DNA of 64,000 bases from Tricholoma matsutake. Taxonomy: Eukaryota > Basidiomycota > Agaricomycetes > Agaricales > Tricholomataceae. The stretch is from positions 3,782,001 to 3,846,000 of the forward strand of contig AP026547.1 of NCBI GenBank assembly GCA_026075535.2, given 5' to 3'. The translations under genes and the position numbers were made by a program. Below are positions 1 through 7,645 of this stretch, one piece after another. The notes under the pieces are model-generated. The model searched no databases. It saw only the letters and a program-made list of their open reading frames with translations, and was not told the DNA's origin. Numbering within the stretch: the first letter of the stretch is position 1; every line of letters starts with the position of its first letter.

Positions 1-3000
1 GCAGAGGGAGCGACACGCGTCCAGGGCAAAAATTTGCCCAGAGCGTGGTTTTGGATCGATTAGGAACTCAATGCCCGTAGTAGAATCCGAAAAGATAACC
101 AACTTTTTGCAGCCCCTGCTGCATGCAGCGGAAACCCCAAGTTGGAGAGCGAAGAGTTCAACTTCCGGGGGGGTTCTCCTTCCAGAAGCTGAGACAACGC
201 GGTCTACCTGTTCTCCCTGTCTGAAGACAAGAGCGCAGGCGACAGCTTGAAATTTAGCATCAGTGGGCACCGAGGCGTCCACTGCAACGACGAGAGTGTC
301 GTCCTCGACCTGAGCAGAAGCCCAGGCTTTGTCGAGGTCGCTCTTGTAAGAATTCCTCGCTCCATCCTCCTTGGAGGTGAGGCGATGAGAGGAGAAACGA
401 GTGGGGAATAGATCCTTCACTCTGTTTCCAGGAGTGTTTTCTTCCCCAAAGGGGTCGAATTCATCGCCTGGTACGAGGGCCAGAGCTGCAGCCGAGGCGA
501 CAGATGGGCCTTGCAGGTTGAGTGTGTCAAGCACGTTCCCTCCCCAGAGTCCTAGCTCGTGAGAGTGGGTGGTGCCGACATGATTAGGCCCTAAGATTGC
601 TCTTAGGGGGTGTGATGGGGCCAGTAGAGGGGTTCTGAATACCCCCCTGTTGACTAGACGGCGCAGTAACAGCTGCATAGGCAGCAGTCCAGCGATACTT
701 TCCAGGCCACCGATTGGGGTGGTTCTGAATGCACCAAGGATCCAGCGAGCAGCGATGGACTGCACCTGGGCCAATGTTTTGATGACACCCTTGACGCGAG
801 CGCCTTTGAAGTGCCAGAGTCTCAGTCCGTATGTCATGATAGGCACAACACACGAGCGGTACAGGAGGCGCTTCTGCATAGGGGACAGCCCTCTGACAGA
901 ATTACCGAGCATTCCCATCGCCCTCGCAGTGGTGAGGGCTTTGGTGGAGTAGAATCGAGTGTGCTCCTTGAAGGAGAGTTTGCGATCGAAGAAGAATCCG
1001 AGGTACCTCCAGGTAACCTTGGGCTTGAGAGGGGTGTTGCCCGTGTAGGGGGCAAAGCCAAGGTCGATAGGCAGGGGGGTGAACCTCCTCGCCCTTGAAA
1101 AGTGAAATATTTCGGACTTGTCATGTTCGAGGACAAGTCCGAGGGAGGTGAACGCCTGGAAGATCCAGCCATACGCTTTCTTAAGAAGGGGGAGGTTGTC
1201 CTCCAACTGTGGAGAGCGGGCGATGAGGGTGCCATCGTCCACATAGGACATGAGGTCGACATCTCTGCCGACTTCACTTCTTCTGAAGAGTTTCATGATG
1301 GGCGTCAAATATAACGCCGATAGGACAGGGGACAAAGCAGAGCCTTGACCCACTCCCACATCGGCTGCAAAGGAGCCAGATGAGAAAGTGTTCCATTTGT
1401 AGGTCGTTTTGCGACCAACAAGGTATGAGCGGAAGAAGTTCACCACTTGTGCAGGGAACCCCGACCGAGAAATGATCTCCAACAGAACTTGGTGGTTCAA
1501 GGAGGGGAAGAATTGAGCGATGTCGAACGCGACAACGCTTGTTTTGAGCCCCTTGGCCCATCCTGCCCTGACCAGGTGGGTAAGGTAGATACCTGCATCC
1601 TCAGTGGAACGCTGGGCGACGCCTCCAAATTGGTTTTGTTCGAACGCCTCGTGTGCGACACCGTCGAATTGAAGTCGCCTTGACAACATCTTTTCGACTA
1701 ATTTGCCCAGAGTGTTCAGAAGCACAATGGGCCTGCACGACTTAGGGGTAGAATAGTTAGGTTTCCCTGGCTTCGGGATGATGACCGACAGGGACTCCTT
1801 AAAGTGATCTGGCCAGTGGCCAGCGGTGATGCACGCCTCAGCAATGCGGGTGATGAGCCCTGCCACTTCTGGGTTGCTACACCAGTGTTTTAGGTGCGAC
1901 CACGTAACGTGATCGGGACCTGGAGCGGAGCGGGAAGAGCACGCGTTTAGCGCTTCTTTCATTTCCGTGACGGAGAACGAGATCCAGGCCCTTTCAGGCA
2001 CCGGATCAAGATCATCGAGAATGCTCAGATCGACTACTCGATCTGAGGCAGCGTTATAGGACCCATCAAGGGCAGCCCAAAGAGAGTCCAGATCATTACA
2101 AGGTTCTCCCCGATAAGAGATTGCCTCGTATGACAGGAGGTTACGTTGACGAGTCCAAGACACCAAGTCCCAGGGTCGTCTGTTCATCGTAGCCACTTCC
2201 TGGATACGGTCGTCGAAAAAGTCCCGCTTTGCATGTCGCATGACTTTCCTATAGAGCTTCCAGTCTCCCTCGTCTCGAGAGGCTCTGTAAGCGTCTAGGG
2301 CACCACTGCACTCATCTGTCCACCAGCCTTTGGACGACTTGCCGAGGCGGGATTCCTTGGCATGGTTTTCCCATGCCTTGTTTAAGATCGTTGATATCGC
2401 CGAAACGACCTCATCGATCTCTGCCGACGTATCTCCGTGCCAATTTAGCCATGGGCTTAAAGCGGAGGAGACAGCATCCCGATAAGATGCTTCCTCTTCG
2501 GATCCTTTTTTGATGGACCACTTGGTGACCGGAACCAAAGATCCCGGGCCAGGTAGTACTAACGTCAGCGGGGCGTGGTCAGACGTTCCCCTGGCTTCAG
2601 GTACGATCTCGCAATACAGTACAAATCTAAGATCTGTAGGTATGAACATCAGGTCGATCACCGTGGGGTGAAAACCCTGTTGTGGGGGAAAGTGGGTGGG
2701 GCCCTCCACTACTGGTAGAGCCCTAGTCAGGCCTAATGCCGTGGCCGTTTCCACTAAGTGGTCAGCATGGATAGAGTGTTCAGGCCCCTGGGGGTCCCAG
2801 GACGCGTGCCTCACGTTAAAATCGCCACACATGAAGTGTAGTCGTGGGATCGTCATGACGTTCTCAAATAAGAGCATGATGGCTGAATGTTGGCTATCCG
2901 AGTATATGTTAGCGAGTAGCATGACGTCCTCCCCTATTCCCAGTGAGAACAGGAGGATGTCTCGATCGTCGATCAGATCTCGCCTGAGACCTGGTCTTAA

Positions 3001-3291
3001 GTTAGCGATGCTGTTCGCAAAGTAGACAGCAACGCGTGGGGGGGAATCGATACCCGAGGGGCGCACTAACGTTCCCCAATTGGGGCTCATTGGTGCACCT
3101 ATAACTTCCTCCCCTTCCCTGTTGTGGGCAGAAGGGGCGTGTCTTATCAGTCGCCAAGGCGGCTCTTGAATGAACAGCAAGTCGTAGTCATCTACGAAAT
3201 CAGCCAGTAAAGAGTCCATGTATCCCCAATTATGGTTAACATTTTGACTAAATATACATAATGATGGGATAGATCTAAGCCTGTCCCTCAT
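1..3291 (-). CDS. LINE-A ORF2 (APE endonuclease - RT - RNase H), open, runs off left edge
   Basis: This ORF2 would nick DNA and reverse-transcribe LINE RNA at the nick (target-primed reverse transcription). I read it by hand from the ATG at 3291-3289 to base 1 as 1097 uninterrupted codons; about 192 C-terminal codons are missing because of the window edge. APE motifs are the N of SQNVN, the E of IQEPPW, GDFN (about residue 156) and SDH (about 237). RT motifs include IIPKPGKPNYSTP, FDIAQFF, GQGSALSPVLSA and YVDD at residues 683-686. RNase H begins with VAVDAS (D1005). These motifs fall at the same residue numbers as in copy A7, so there is no net indel. B1 inserted 8 bp upstream of the ATG. 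It is the least damaged ORF2 in the window, although A1 lacks ORF1. Small ORFs on either strand in this span are shadows. Confidence 0.9.
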   Translation of the reverse strand, partial: MRDRLRSIPSLCIFSQNVNHNWGYMDSLLADFVDDYDLLFIQEPPWRLIRHAPSAHNREGEEVIGAPMSPNWGTLVRPSGIDSPPRVAVYFANSIANLRPGLRRDLIDDRDILLFSLGIGEDVMLLANIYSDSQHSAIMLLFENVMTIPRLHFMCGDFNVRHASWDPQGPEHSIHADHLVETATALGLTRALPVVEGPTHFPPQQGFHPTVIDLMFIPTDLRFVLYCEIVPEARGTSDHAPLTLVLPGPGSLVPVTKWSIKKGSEEEASYRDAVSSALSPWLNWHGDTSAEIDEVVSAISTILNKAWENHAKESRLGKSSKGWWTDECSGALDAYRASRDEGDWKLYRKVMRHAKRDFFDDRIQEVATMNRRPWDLVSWTRQRNLLSYEAISYRGEPCNDLDSLWAALDGSYNAASDRVVDLSILDDLDPVPERAWISFSVTEMKEALNACSSRSAPGPDHVTWSHLKHWCSNPEVAGLITRIAEACITAGHWPDHFKESLSVIIPKPGKPNYSTPKSCRPIVLLNTLGKLVEKMLSRRLQFDGVAHEAFEQNQFGGVAQRSTEDAGIYLTHLVRAGWAKGLKTSVVAFDIAQFFPSLNHQVLLEIISRSGFPAQVVNFFRSYLVGRKTTYKWNTFSSGSFAADVGVGQGSALSPVLSALYLTPIMKLFRRSEVGRDVDLMSYVDDGTLIARSPQLEDNLPLLKKAYGWIFQAFTSLGLVLEHDKSEIFHFSRARRFTPLPIDLGFAPYTGNTPLKPKVTWRYLGFFFDRKLSFKEHTRFYSTKALTTARAMGMLGNSVRGLSPMQKRLLYRSCVVPIMTYGLRLWHFKGARVKGVIKTLAQVQSIAARWILGAFRTTPIGGLESIAGLLPMQLLLRRLVNRGVFRTPLLAPSHPLRAILGPNHVGTTHSHELGLWGGNVLDTLNLQGPSVASAAALALVPGDEFDPFGEENTPGNRVKDLFPTRFSSHRLTSKEDGARNSYKSDLDKAWASAQVEDDTLVVAVDASVPTDAKFQAVACALVFRQGEQVDRVVSASGRRTPPEVELFALQLGVSAACSRGCKKLVIFSDSTTGIEFLIDPKPRSGQIFALDACRSLC

Positions 3292-3298
3292 TTACGTT
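3283..3298. repeat. Target-site duplication of B1, left copy
   Basis: GTCCCTCATTTACGTT; an identical copy lies at 5547-5562 immediately after the A-tail. It spans the ATG of the LINE A1 ORF2 on the minus strand, so that start codon is present twice. Confidence 0.95.
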
Positions 3299-4080
3299 AA
3301 CGCTCCTTGACTTGTTACAACCACCATAAATAGTGGTAAACACCTCTGCTCAACGTTGCATGCGACGTCGACACTTCAATCTTTATCCGATTTTCGATCG
3401 GATTTCACCATCACGAACGCTCTTGGCGTCTCCAGGCCTGCCCTGATTTGCTAAGAGATCCGTCCATCCGATCTCCGTGGATGCCCCAGTCATTGTTTTT
3501 GACAATGGCTGCTATCTGTCTCGTTCTCCTGGGCTTCGAGGATCCTGACTAGGTGAGTGTTGTTTATGAAAGAGTAGTCTGGGTCCCTCTGGGGGCTTAG
3601 AGTGGGTGTGGGATGCCTGCTTCAACGCTCGCCCAAGTCGACACACTCGTTTAGTTGGGGGAGGTCTGGCTTAGGGAGAAGGGACATTATCACTGGATTG
3701 CTGGTTGTCTGGGAGGCTTCTAGCCTCCATGCTCTGTGAGTTTCTATTACTAGAGACATGCTACACTGACTACCCATTGGAATACACCATCGTTAAAAGG
3801 GGCCGGGCGATGGTGCCCCCTGGCGGCTAGGTCGTCACCTTGGTGGCTGCCACTCTCCACCAACTCTCTACCTCCGGTGCTCACTCTTCTAGGGTGTTAT
3901 GACCCGGGTTCAATATTCTCCCACTAGGCAGCAGGATGTGCGGCTTGCTCGCCCCCTCGGAGCGTTCGGAGGCTGGATCGGGTGGACCCAGAATGTAGAT
4001 AAGGGACTAGCCGTTATCGATTCCACGCTGCATATCTTGATTCTTATCATCATCTACTAGCACTAACACACACTCTCTCA

Positions 4081-4899
4081 ATGCCCAAACGGCGAACCAG
4101 AGTCCAACCACCACATCGGGGTCTACGCGACCCCGTTCTGATCACGGGCGACATCTTTGATGATGACGTCCAAGACTACGACACCCGGTTCGTGCAAGAC
4201 GAATCAGAGGTAGCAGCTGCTTTCAGGGCAGCTAGAGATCTATGGGCCGGGGAAGACCTCTCCGACCCTAACGATGATGACGACGACGAGGATTCTCTTG
4301 CTATGCAGGAGGCCCTCAATTACACCGAGAGTAGCCCTAAGCTAGCCTCGAGGCAAACGATCGACCGTGTGCTGTGGGCGCAGGACGTCCATATCGCACA
4401 TAAACGTTGGACTCGCAGTCTCGAACGCGAGGACATGTATACACAGGAGCTCGGCATGGCTGAGCTCTTCTATCCGGAGGCATCCCCTGCCCCATTACTG
4501 CCTTTGCCCCCCATCCCTGAGTTGGTGGAGGACGAAGTGCCGCTATCTGTGAATGAGAGGTTGGAAATTGAAGCCACCTCTCATGCCATGCTACACCAAC
4601 TCGACGCGATGACCATGTTCATTGGTACCGTCCGTACGTCCGCCGTTCCCCCTGCAGAGAGGAACGCTTGGCGCCAAATGGCCTGGGAGTTATTCACGAC
4701 CACTTGGCGACTGTCTGAGACGATGTCGGCGGAACTAGCAGCCGTTCCGACACCTCTCGACCTCACGTCTCCGGCAGCCTTCCGGGCTTCCTACGCGGCG
4801 GTGCACACCGCTCAATCAGAGCCTCAATCTGGGGAACCCTCGTCCCCAGCACGGCGCCGTCGTCCTCGAGGTCCTCGTGGACAGCAGCGCCGCAACTAG
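4081..4899 (+). CDS. Element B ORF (272 aa), unknown function
   Basis: I do not recognise this family. The protein starts MPKRRTRVQPP and has an acidic N-terminal third (an acidic run near residues 62-72). Next comes a proline-rich linker (SPAPLLPLPPIPELVEDE), a probably helical core (TSHAMLHQLDAMTMFIG, then ERNAWRQMAWELFTTTWRLS around residues 190-212), LDLTSPAAFRASYAA, and a strongly basic C-terminus (ARRRRPRGPRGQQ). There are no zinc knuckles, RT or nuclease motifs, signal peptide or membrane segment. The acidic-helical-basic layout would suit an RNA-binding gag-like protein, but that is inference. Near-identical intact ORFs occur in B4, B5 and B9, and a divergent subfamily (MPSSNRRA...) occurs in B2, B6 and B8. 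Keeping the reading frame across such divergence argues that the protein is used. Confidence 0.8.
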   Translation: MPKRRTRVQPPHRGLRDPVLITGDIFDDDVQDYDTRFVQDESEVAAAFRAARDLWAGEDLSDPNDDDDDEDSLAMQEALNYTESSPKLASRQTIDRVLWAQDVHIAHKRWTRSLEREDMYTQELGMAELFYPEASPAPLLPLPPIPELVEDEVPLSVNERLEIEATSHAMLHQLDAMTMFIGTVRTSAVPPAERNAWRQMAWELFTTTWRLSETMSAELAAVPTPLDLTSPAAFRASYAAVHTAQSEPQSGEPSSPARRRRPRGPRGQQRRN

Positions 4900-4993
4900 T
4901 ACAGGGACCTATCCCCCTCTACACTCACGGCCACCAAGTACCAACTGGTGGCCATTATCGGGATGGCGACATGGTGGCGCCTCCCTATACCTT

Positions 4994-5070
4994 CCCCCCA
5001 CTGCGGGGGGGATGATGTCATCGAGTGCATGCACATGTGTGCATTTGCTCGAGGGGGGCCTTGGCCCCCT
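4994..5070 (+). promoter_or_regulatory. B1 3' UTR hairpins 1 and 2
   Basis: Two GC stem-loops lie soon after the ORF stop. The first is CCCCCC-ACTGC-GGGGGG (4994-5010). The second is AGGGGGGCC-TT-GGCCCCCT (5052-5070). Both recur at the same place in the other B copies (for example near 14709-14780 and 34695-34775). They are probably RNA structures of the element transcript; their role is unknown. Confidence 0.6.
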
Positions 5071-5208
5071 ATCTACGGTGGTCACGGTGAATAACCAGGT
5101 GAACAACCACCCGCCTTGTTACTGTCACTCGTGCACAACACGGTGATGGTCCACCTCATTTGCCTGGGGTGGTCAATCCTCGTTGGCTGGAAAAACGCAA
5201 ACGGTTAT

Positions 5209-5226
5209 TCCTCCCGCAAGGGGGGA
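5209..5226 (+). promoter_or_regulatory. GNRA-capped hairpin in B 3' UTR
   Basis: TCCTCCC-GCAA-GGGGGGA forms a 7-bp stem with a GCAA tetraloop. It is present in every B copy that keeps this region. In B7 the arms are TCTTCCC and GGGAGGA and in B2 TCCTCCT and GGGGGGA; pairing is preserved with wobble changes, which supports a real RNA structure. Confidence 0.7.
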
Positions 5227-5322
5227 TTTACGGTGAATTAACACTGCTGCGCCTGGTCTGGCCTCGGTCGGACATGTGGCTGGGGGACCGTTTGCTCCAG
5301 CGGGCGATCTAATGGCTAACTT

Positions 5323-5348
5323 CTGGAGGGGGGGGCGCCCCCCCCCAG
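5323..5348 (+). promoter_or_regulatory. Length-variable covarying G/C hairpin in B 3' UTR
   Basis: CTGGA plus a run of G faces a run of C plus CAG, making a near-perfect palindrome. Other copies keep both arms complementary while length and loop differ: B11 is GGAGGGGG-TCT-CCCCCTCC and B2 is GGAGGGGGAG-G-CTCCCCCTCC. Confidence 0.65.
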
Positions 5349-5481
5349 ATTATTGCCTTTCCTGGCTGAGAGGCCAACGTCTGTGGCACTGCCTGCCTAA
5401 AGTGGCTAAAACGGGGACCTGAGTGGGAGATGGGCGAGGGGAACGCGTAGATAAAGTAGTACCCAAGTTTGTACCCTGCTC

Positions 5482-5505
5482 CGCGGACTGCGTTCGAGCC
5501 CCGCG
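5482..5505 (+). promoter_or_regulatory. Terminal stem-loop shared with LINE-A
   Basis: CGCGG...CCGCG encloses a 14-nt loop just upstream of TTATAAATT and the A-tail. The same stem with a closely related loop sits at 32018-32041 in LINE A5. It is the likely recognition element for the LINE-A reverse transcriptase; this is inferred from LINE/SINE pairs that share 3' ends. Confidence 0.65.
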
Positions 5506-6174
5506 TTATAAATTCTGATCCAAAAAAAAAAAAAAAAAAAAAAAAAGTCCCTCATTTACGTTCGGCCACCGCGTCCTTTGGAATACACCATTGCTAAAAG
5601 GGGCCGGGTGACGGTGCCCCCTGATAGCTAGGTCAATACTCTGGTGGCCGCTTTTCACCACCATCATCATACCTCCGGTGCTTAAACCCCCCTGGGGTGT
5701 TACGACCTGGGTTCAATCGTCCCTCCTAATTGGCAGCCAGTTGTGTGGCCTGCATTCCCCCTCGGAGCATCTGGAAGCTGTGTTGGGTGGACCTGGAACT
5801 GAGATAAGGGACCAGCTGTTATCGATTCCACACCATGTATCTTGACTTCTACTGTCATCTATTGTTGCTGATTCACCCTCAATGCCCTCTTCAAACCGTA
5901 GAGCGCGACCTCGACACCGGGCAGTGCATGGCAACCCCCTTCTATATACAAATGTTGATGTCGCAGACTTTGACAACAACTACCTCCCAGAGTTTGGACA
6001 CGTCTCCTTGAGTGGATGGGACTCTGATGTGGCTAACCAGTTCCACAATCTTTGGGCAGAGGATGACTCTTCCAACCTGCCAGATGACGATGACGGCTCT
6101 GCCACCGGCGGAGACATCGAATTCATTCCGGGTCTCACCAAGCTAGCCTCGCAGGAGACGATAAACTGCTTCTT

Positions 6175-6900
6175 TTTTTTTTTTTTTTTTTTTGGGTCAA
6201 CAATTTATAACGCGGGGCTCAATTGCAGTCCGCGGAGCAGGATACAAACTTGGGTACTACTATAACTATGCTTCCCCTTGCCCATCTCCTACCCAGGTCC
6301 TTGTTTTAGCCACTTTAGGCGGGTAGTGCCACAAACATTGGCCTCTCAGCCAGGAAAGGCAATAATCTGGAGGGGGAGCCCCCCCTCCCGAAGCTAGCCA
6401 TTAGGTCGCCCACTGGAGCAAAACAGTCCCCCAGCCACATGTCCAACTGAGGTCAGACCAGGCACAGCAGTGTTAATTCACCATAAATCCCCCCTTGCGG
6501 GAGGAATAACTGTCTGCGTATTTCCAGCCAACAAGGATTGACCACCCCAGGTGAATGAGGTAGACCATCACTGTGTTGTGCACGAGTGACAGTAACAAGG
6601 CAGGTGGTTGTTCACCTGGTTATTCACCATGACCACCGTAAGTAGGGGGCTGAGGCCCCCCTCGAGCAAATGCACACATGTGCATGCACTCGATGACATC
6701 GTCCCCCCCGCAGCGGGGGGAAGGTATAGGGAGGCGACACCATGTCACTGTCCCAATAATGGCCACCACTTACTTGGTGGCCATGAATGTAGAGGGGGAT
6801 AGGCCCCTGCAGTCTCGACATTGCTACCAACATTGAGCAGGGGTGTTTACCACTGTTTATAGTGGTTGTAACAAGTCAAGGAGCGACCTGCCAACTCATT
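6175..6900 (-). mobile_element. B3, internally deleted mini-B without ORF
   Basis: A minus-strand derivative. The poly-T (A-tail) begins at 6175 and the tail is TTGTTGACCC. The entire 3' UTR is joined directly to the first ~80 nt of the B 5' end (GCTCCTTGACTTG at 6885 and downward), so the ORF and most of the 5' UTR are missing. The TSD AACTGCTTCTT lies at 6164-6174 and 6901-6911. Fourteen extra nt (6887-6900) sit between the GCTCC terminus and the TSD and match nothing I can identify. Confidence 0.88.
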
Positions 6901-7645
6901 AACTGCTTCTTGGCGTCACAAGTGATAGCTGATGAGGTGCATGATCTGGCTCTCGAGCTTGGGCTCGAGGCCAACAACAATCATGAGCTCGGCATCGCCG
7001 AGCTCCTCTATCCAGAGGGGTAGCAGGAGCAATCTGCGCTGCCCCTCCCCACATCACCTGGTTCATCTGCCATCCCAGAGTTGGTGGAGGATGAGCCTTT
7101 TTTTTTTTTTTTTTTTTTTTGGGTCAAAAATTTATAACGCGGCGCCCAATTGCAGTCCACGGTAGAGACGTACAAATGAAGTACACTATGCCCAGCCCAA
7201 GTCCTCCTCCTGCTGATCCTCGCACCAACCACCTGGATAGCTGCAATGACCACTAAGGGGGCCCCCTTTATCAAGTAAACGGACTTGCCAGTGGTGGCGT
7301 ACCGACAACCCGAGCTTGATGATGTCGTGTTCCCCGAATCCCTACAGGTATGAGTGCAAGATTTAGGGGATACTGCCTCCCCGATGTGAGCCTCTCAGCT
7401 CGGAAAGGAGAGCGTAGTCGACTGGAGTCGTCGTAACGCATAACCGACAAAGGATCTGAAAGCGCTCAGGCGCCTCCCCGAACTGGTACCTAGTTTCGTG
7501 TCCCCCCTCCCTGACAGTCACTCCTGAACACGGGTGGGCCCCCTTTATGAGGGTTAACGGACTCGTCTGGTGCCCTACGGCCACCCTGACATACCGATAA
7601 CACTAGCCAGAACCAGACGAGGGTCATACGCCCTGCGCGCACAGC

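Larger units (their letters stand above)
3299..5546 (+). mobile_element. Element B copy B1, full length, RT-less
   Basis: The 5' end is CGCTCCTTGACTTGTTAC (from 3301), with a short inverted repeat ACCAC...GTGGT around an ATAAATA core. A 5' UTR of about 780 nt precedes the ORF (4081-4899). A hairpin-rich 3' UTR follows, ending in TTATAAATTCTGATCC and 25 A (5522-5546). The TSD GTCCCTCATTTACGTT lies at 3283-3298 and 5547-5562, within LINE A1. No reverse transcriptase, endonuclease or integrase is encoded. The A-tail and variable TSD show insertion by target-primed reverse transcription with enzymes supplied in trans, most likely by LINE-A. Confidence 0.92.
1..5577 (-). mobile_element. LINE-A copy A1, 5'-truncated, split by element B1
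   Basis: Tad1-like non-LTR retrotransposon on the minus strand. Its 3' end lies left of the window. The copy runs through ORF2 to position 3298, is interrupted by B1 (3299-5546), and resumes at 5563-5577 with the last 15 nt of ORF1, where it is 5'-truncated. The flank from 5578 is element B sequence (TTGGAATACACC), so A1 inserted into B2, with the other target duplication outside the window. The ORF1 stop TAA directly precedes the ORF2 ATG, as in the other copies. Confidence 0.88.

Noticed and set aside
584..3025. Many 60-150 aa ORFs on both strands across LINE A1
   Set aside because: They are alternative frames of the single open ORF2 on the minus strand; none has family support, and similar shadows recur in every LINE-A copy.
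5486..5503. tRNA B-box-like string GCGTTCGAGCCCC near the B 3' end, suggesting a tRNA-derived SINE
   Set aside because: It lies at the very 3' end, has no A box or cloverleaf, and belongs to the conserved terminal stem-loop shared with LINE-A, where the LINE version does not match a B box.
5522..5546. Poly-A and poly-T tracts as simple repeats or terminators
   Set aside because: Each tract sits exactly between an element 3' end and a TSD, so they are retroelement A-tails.
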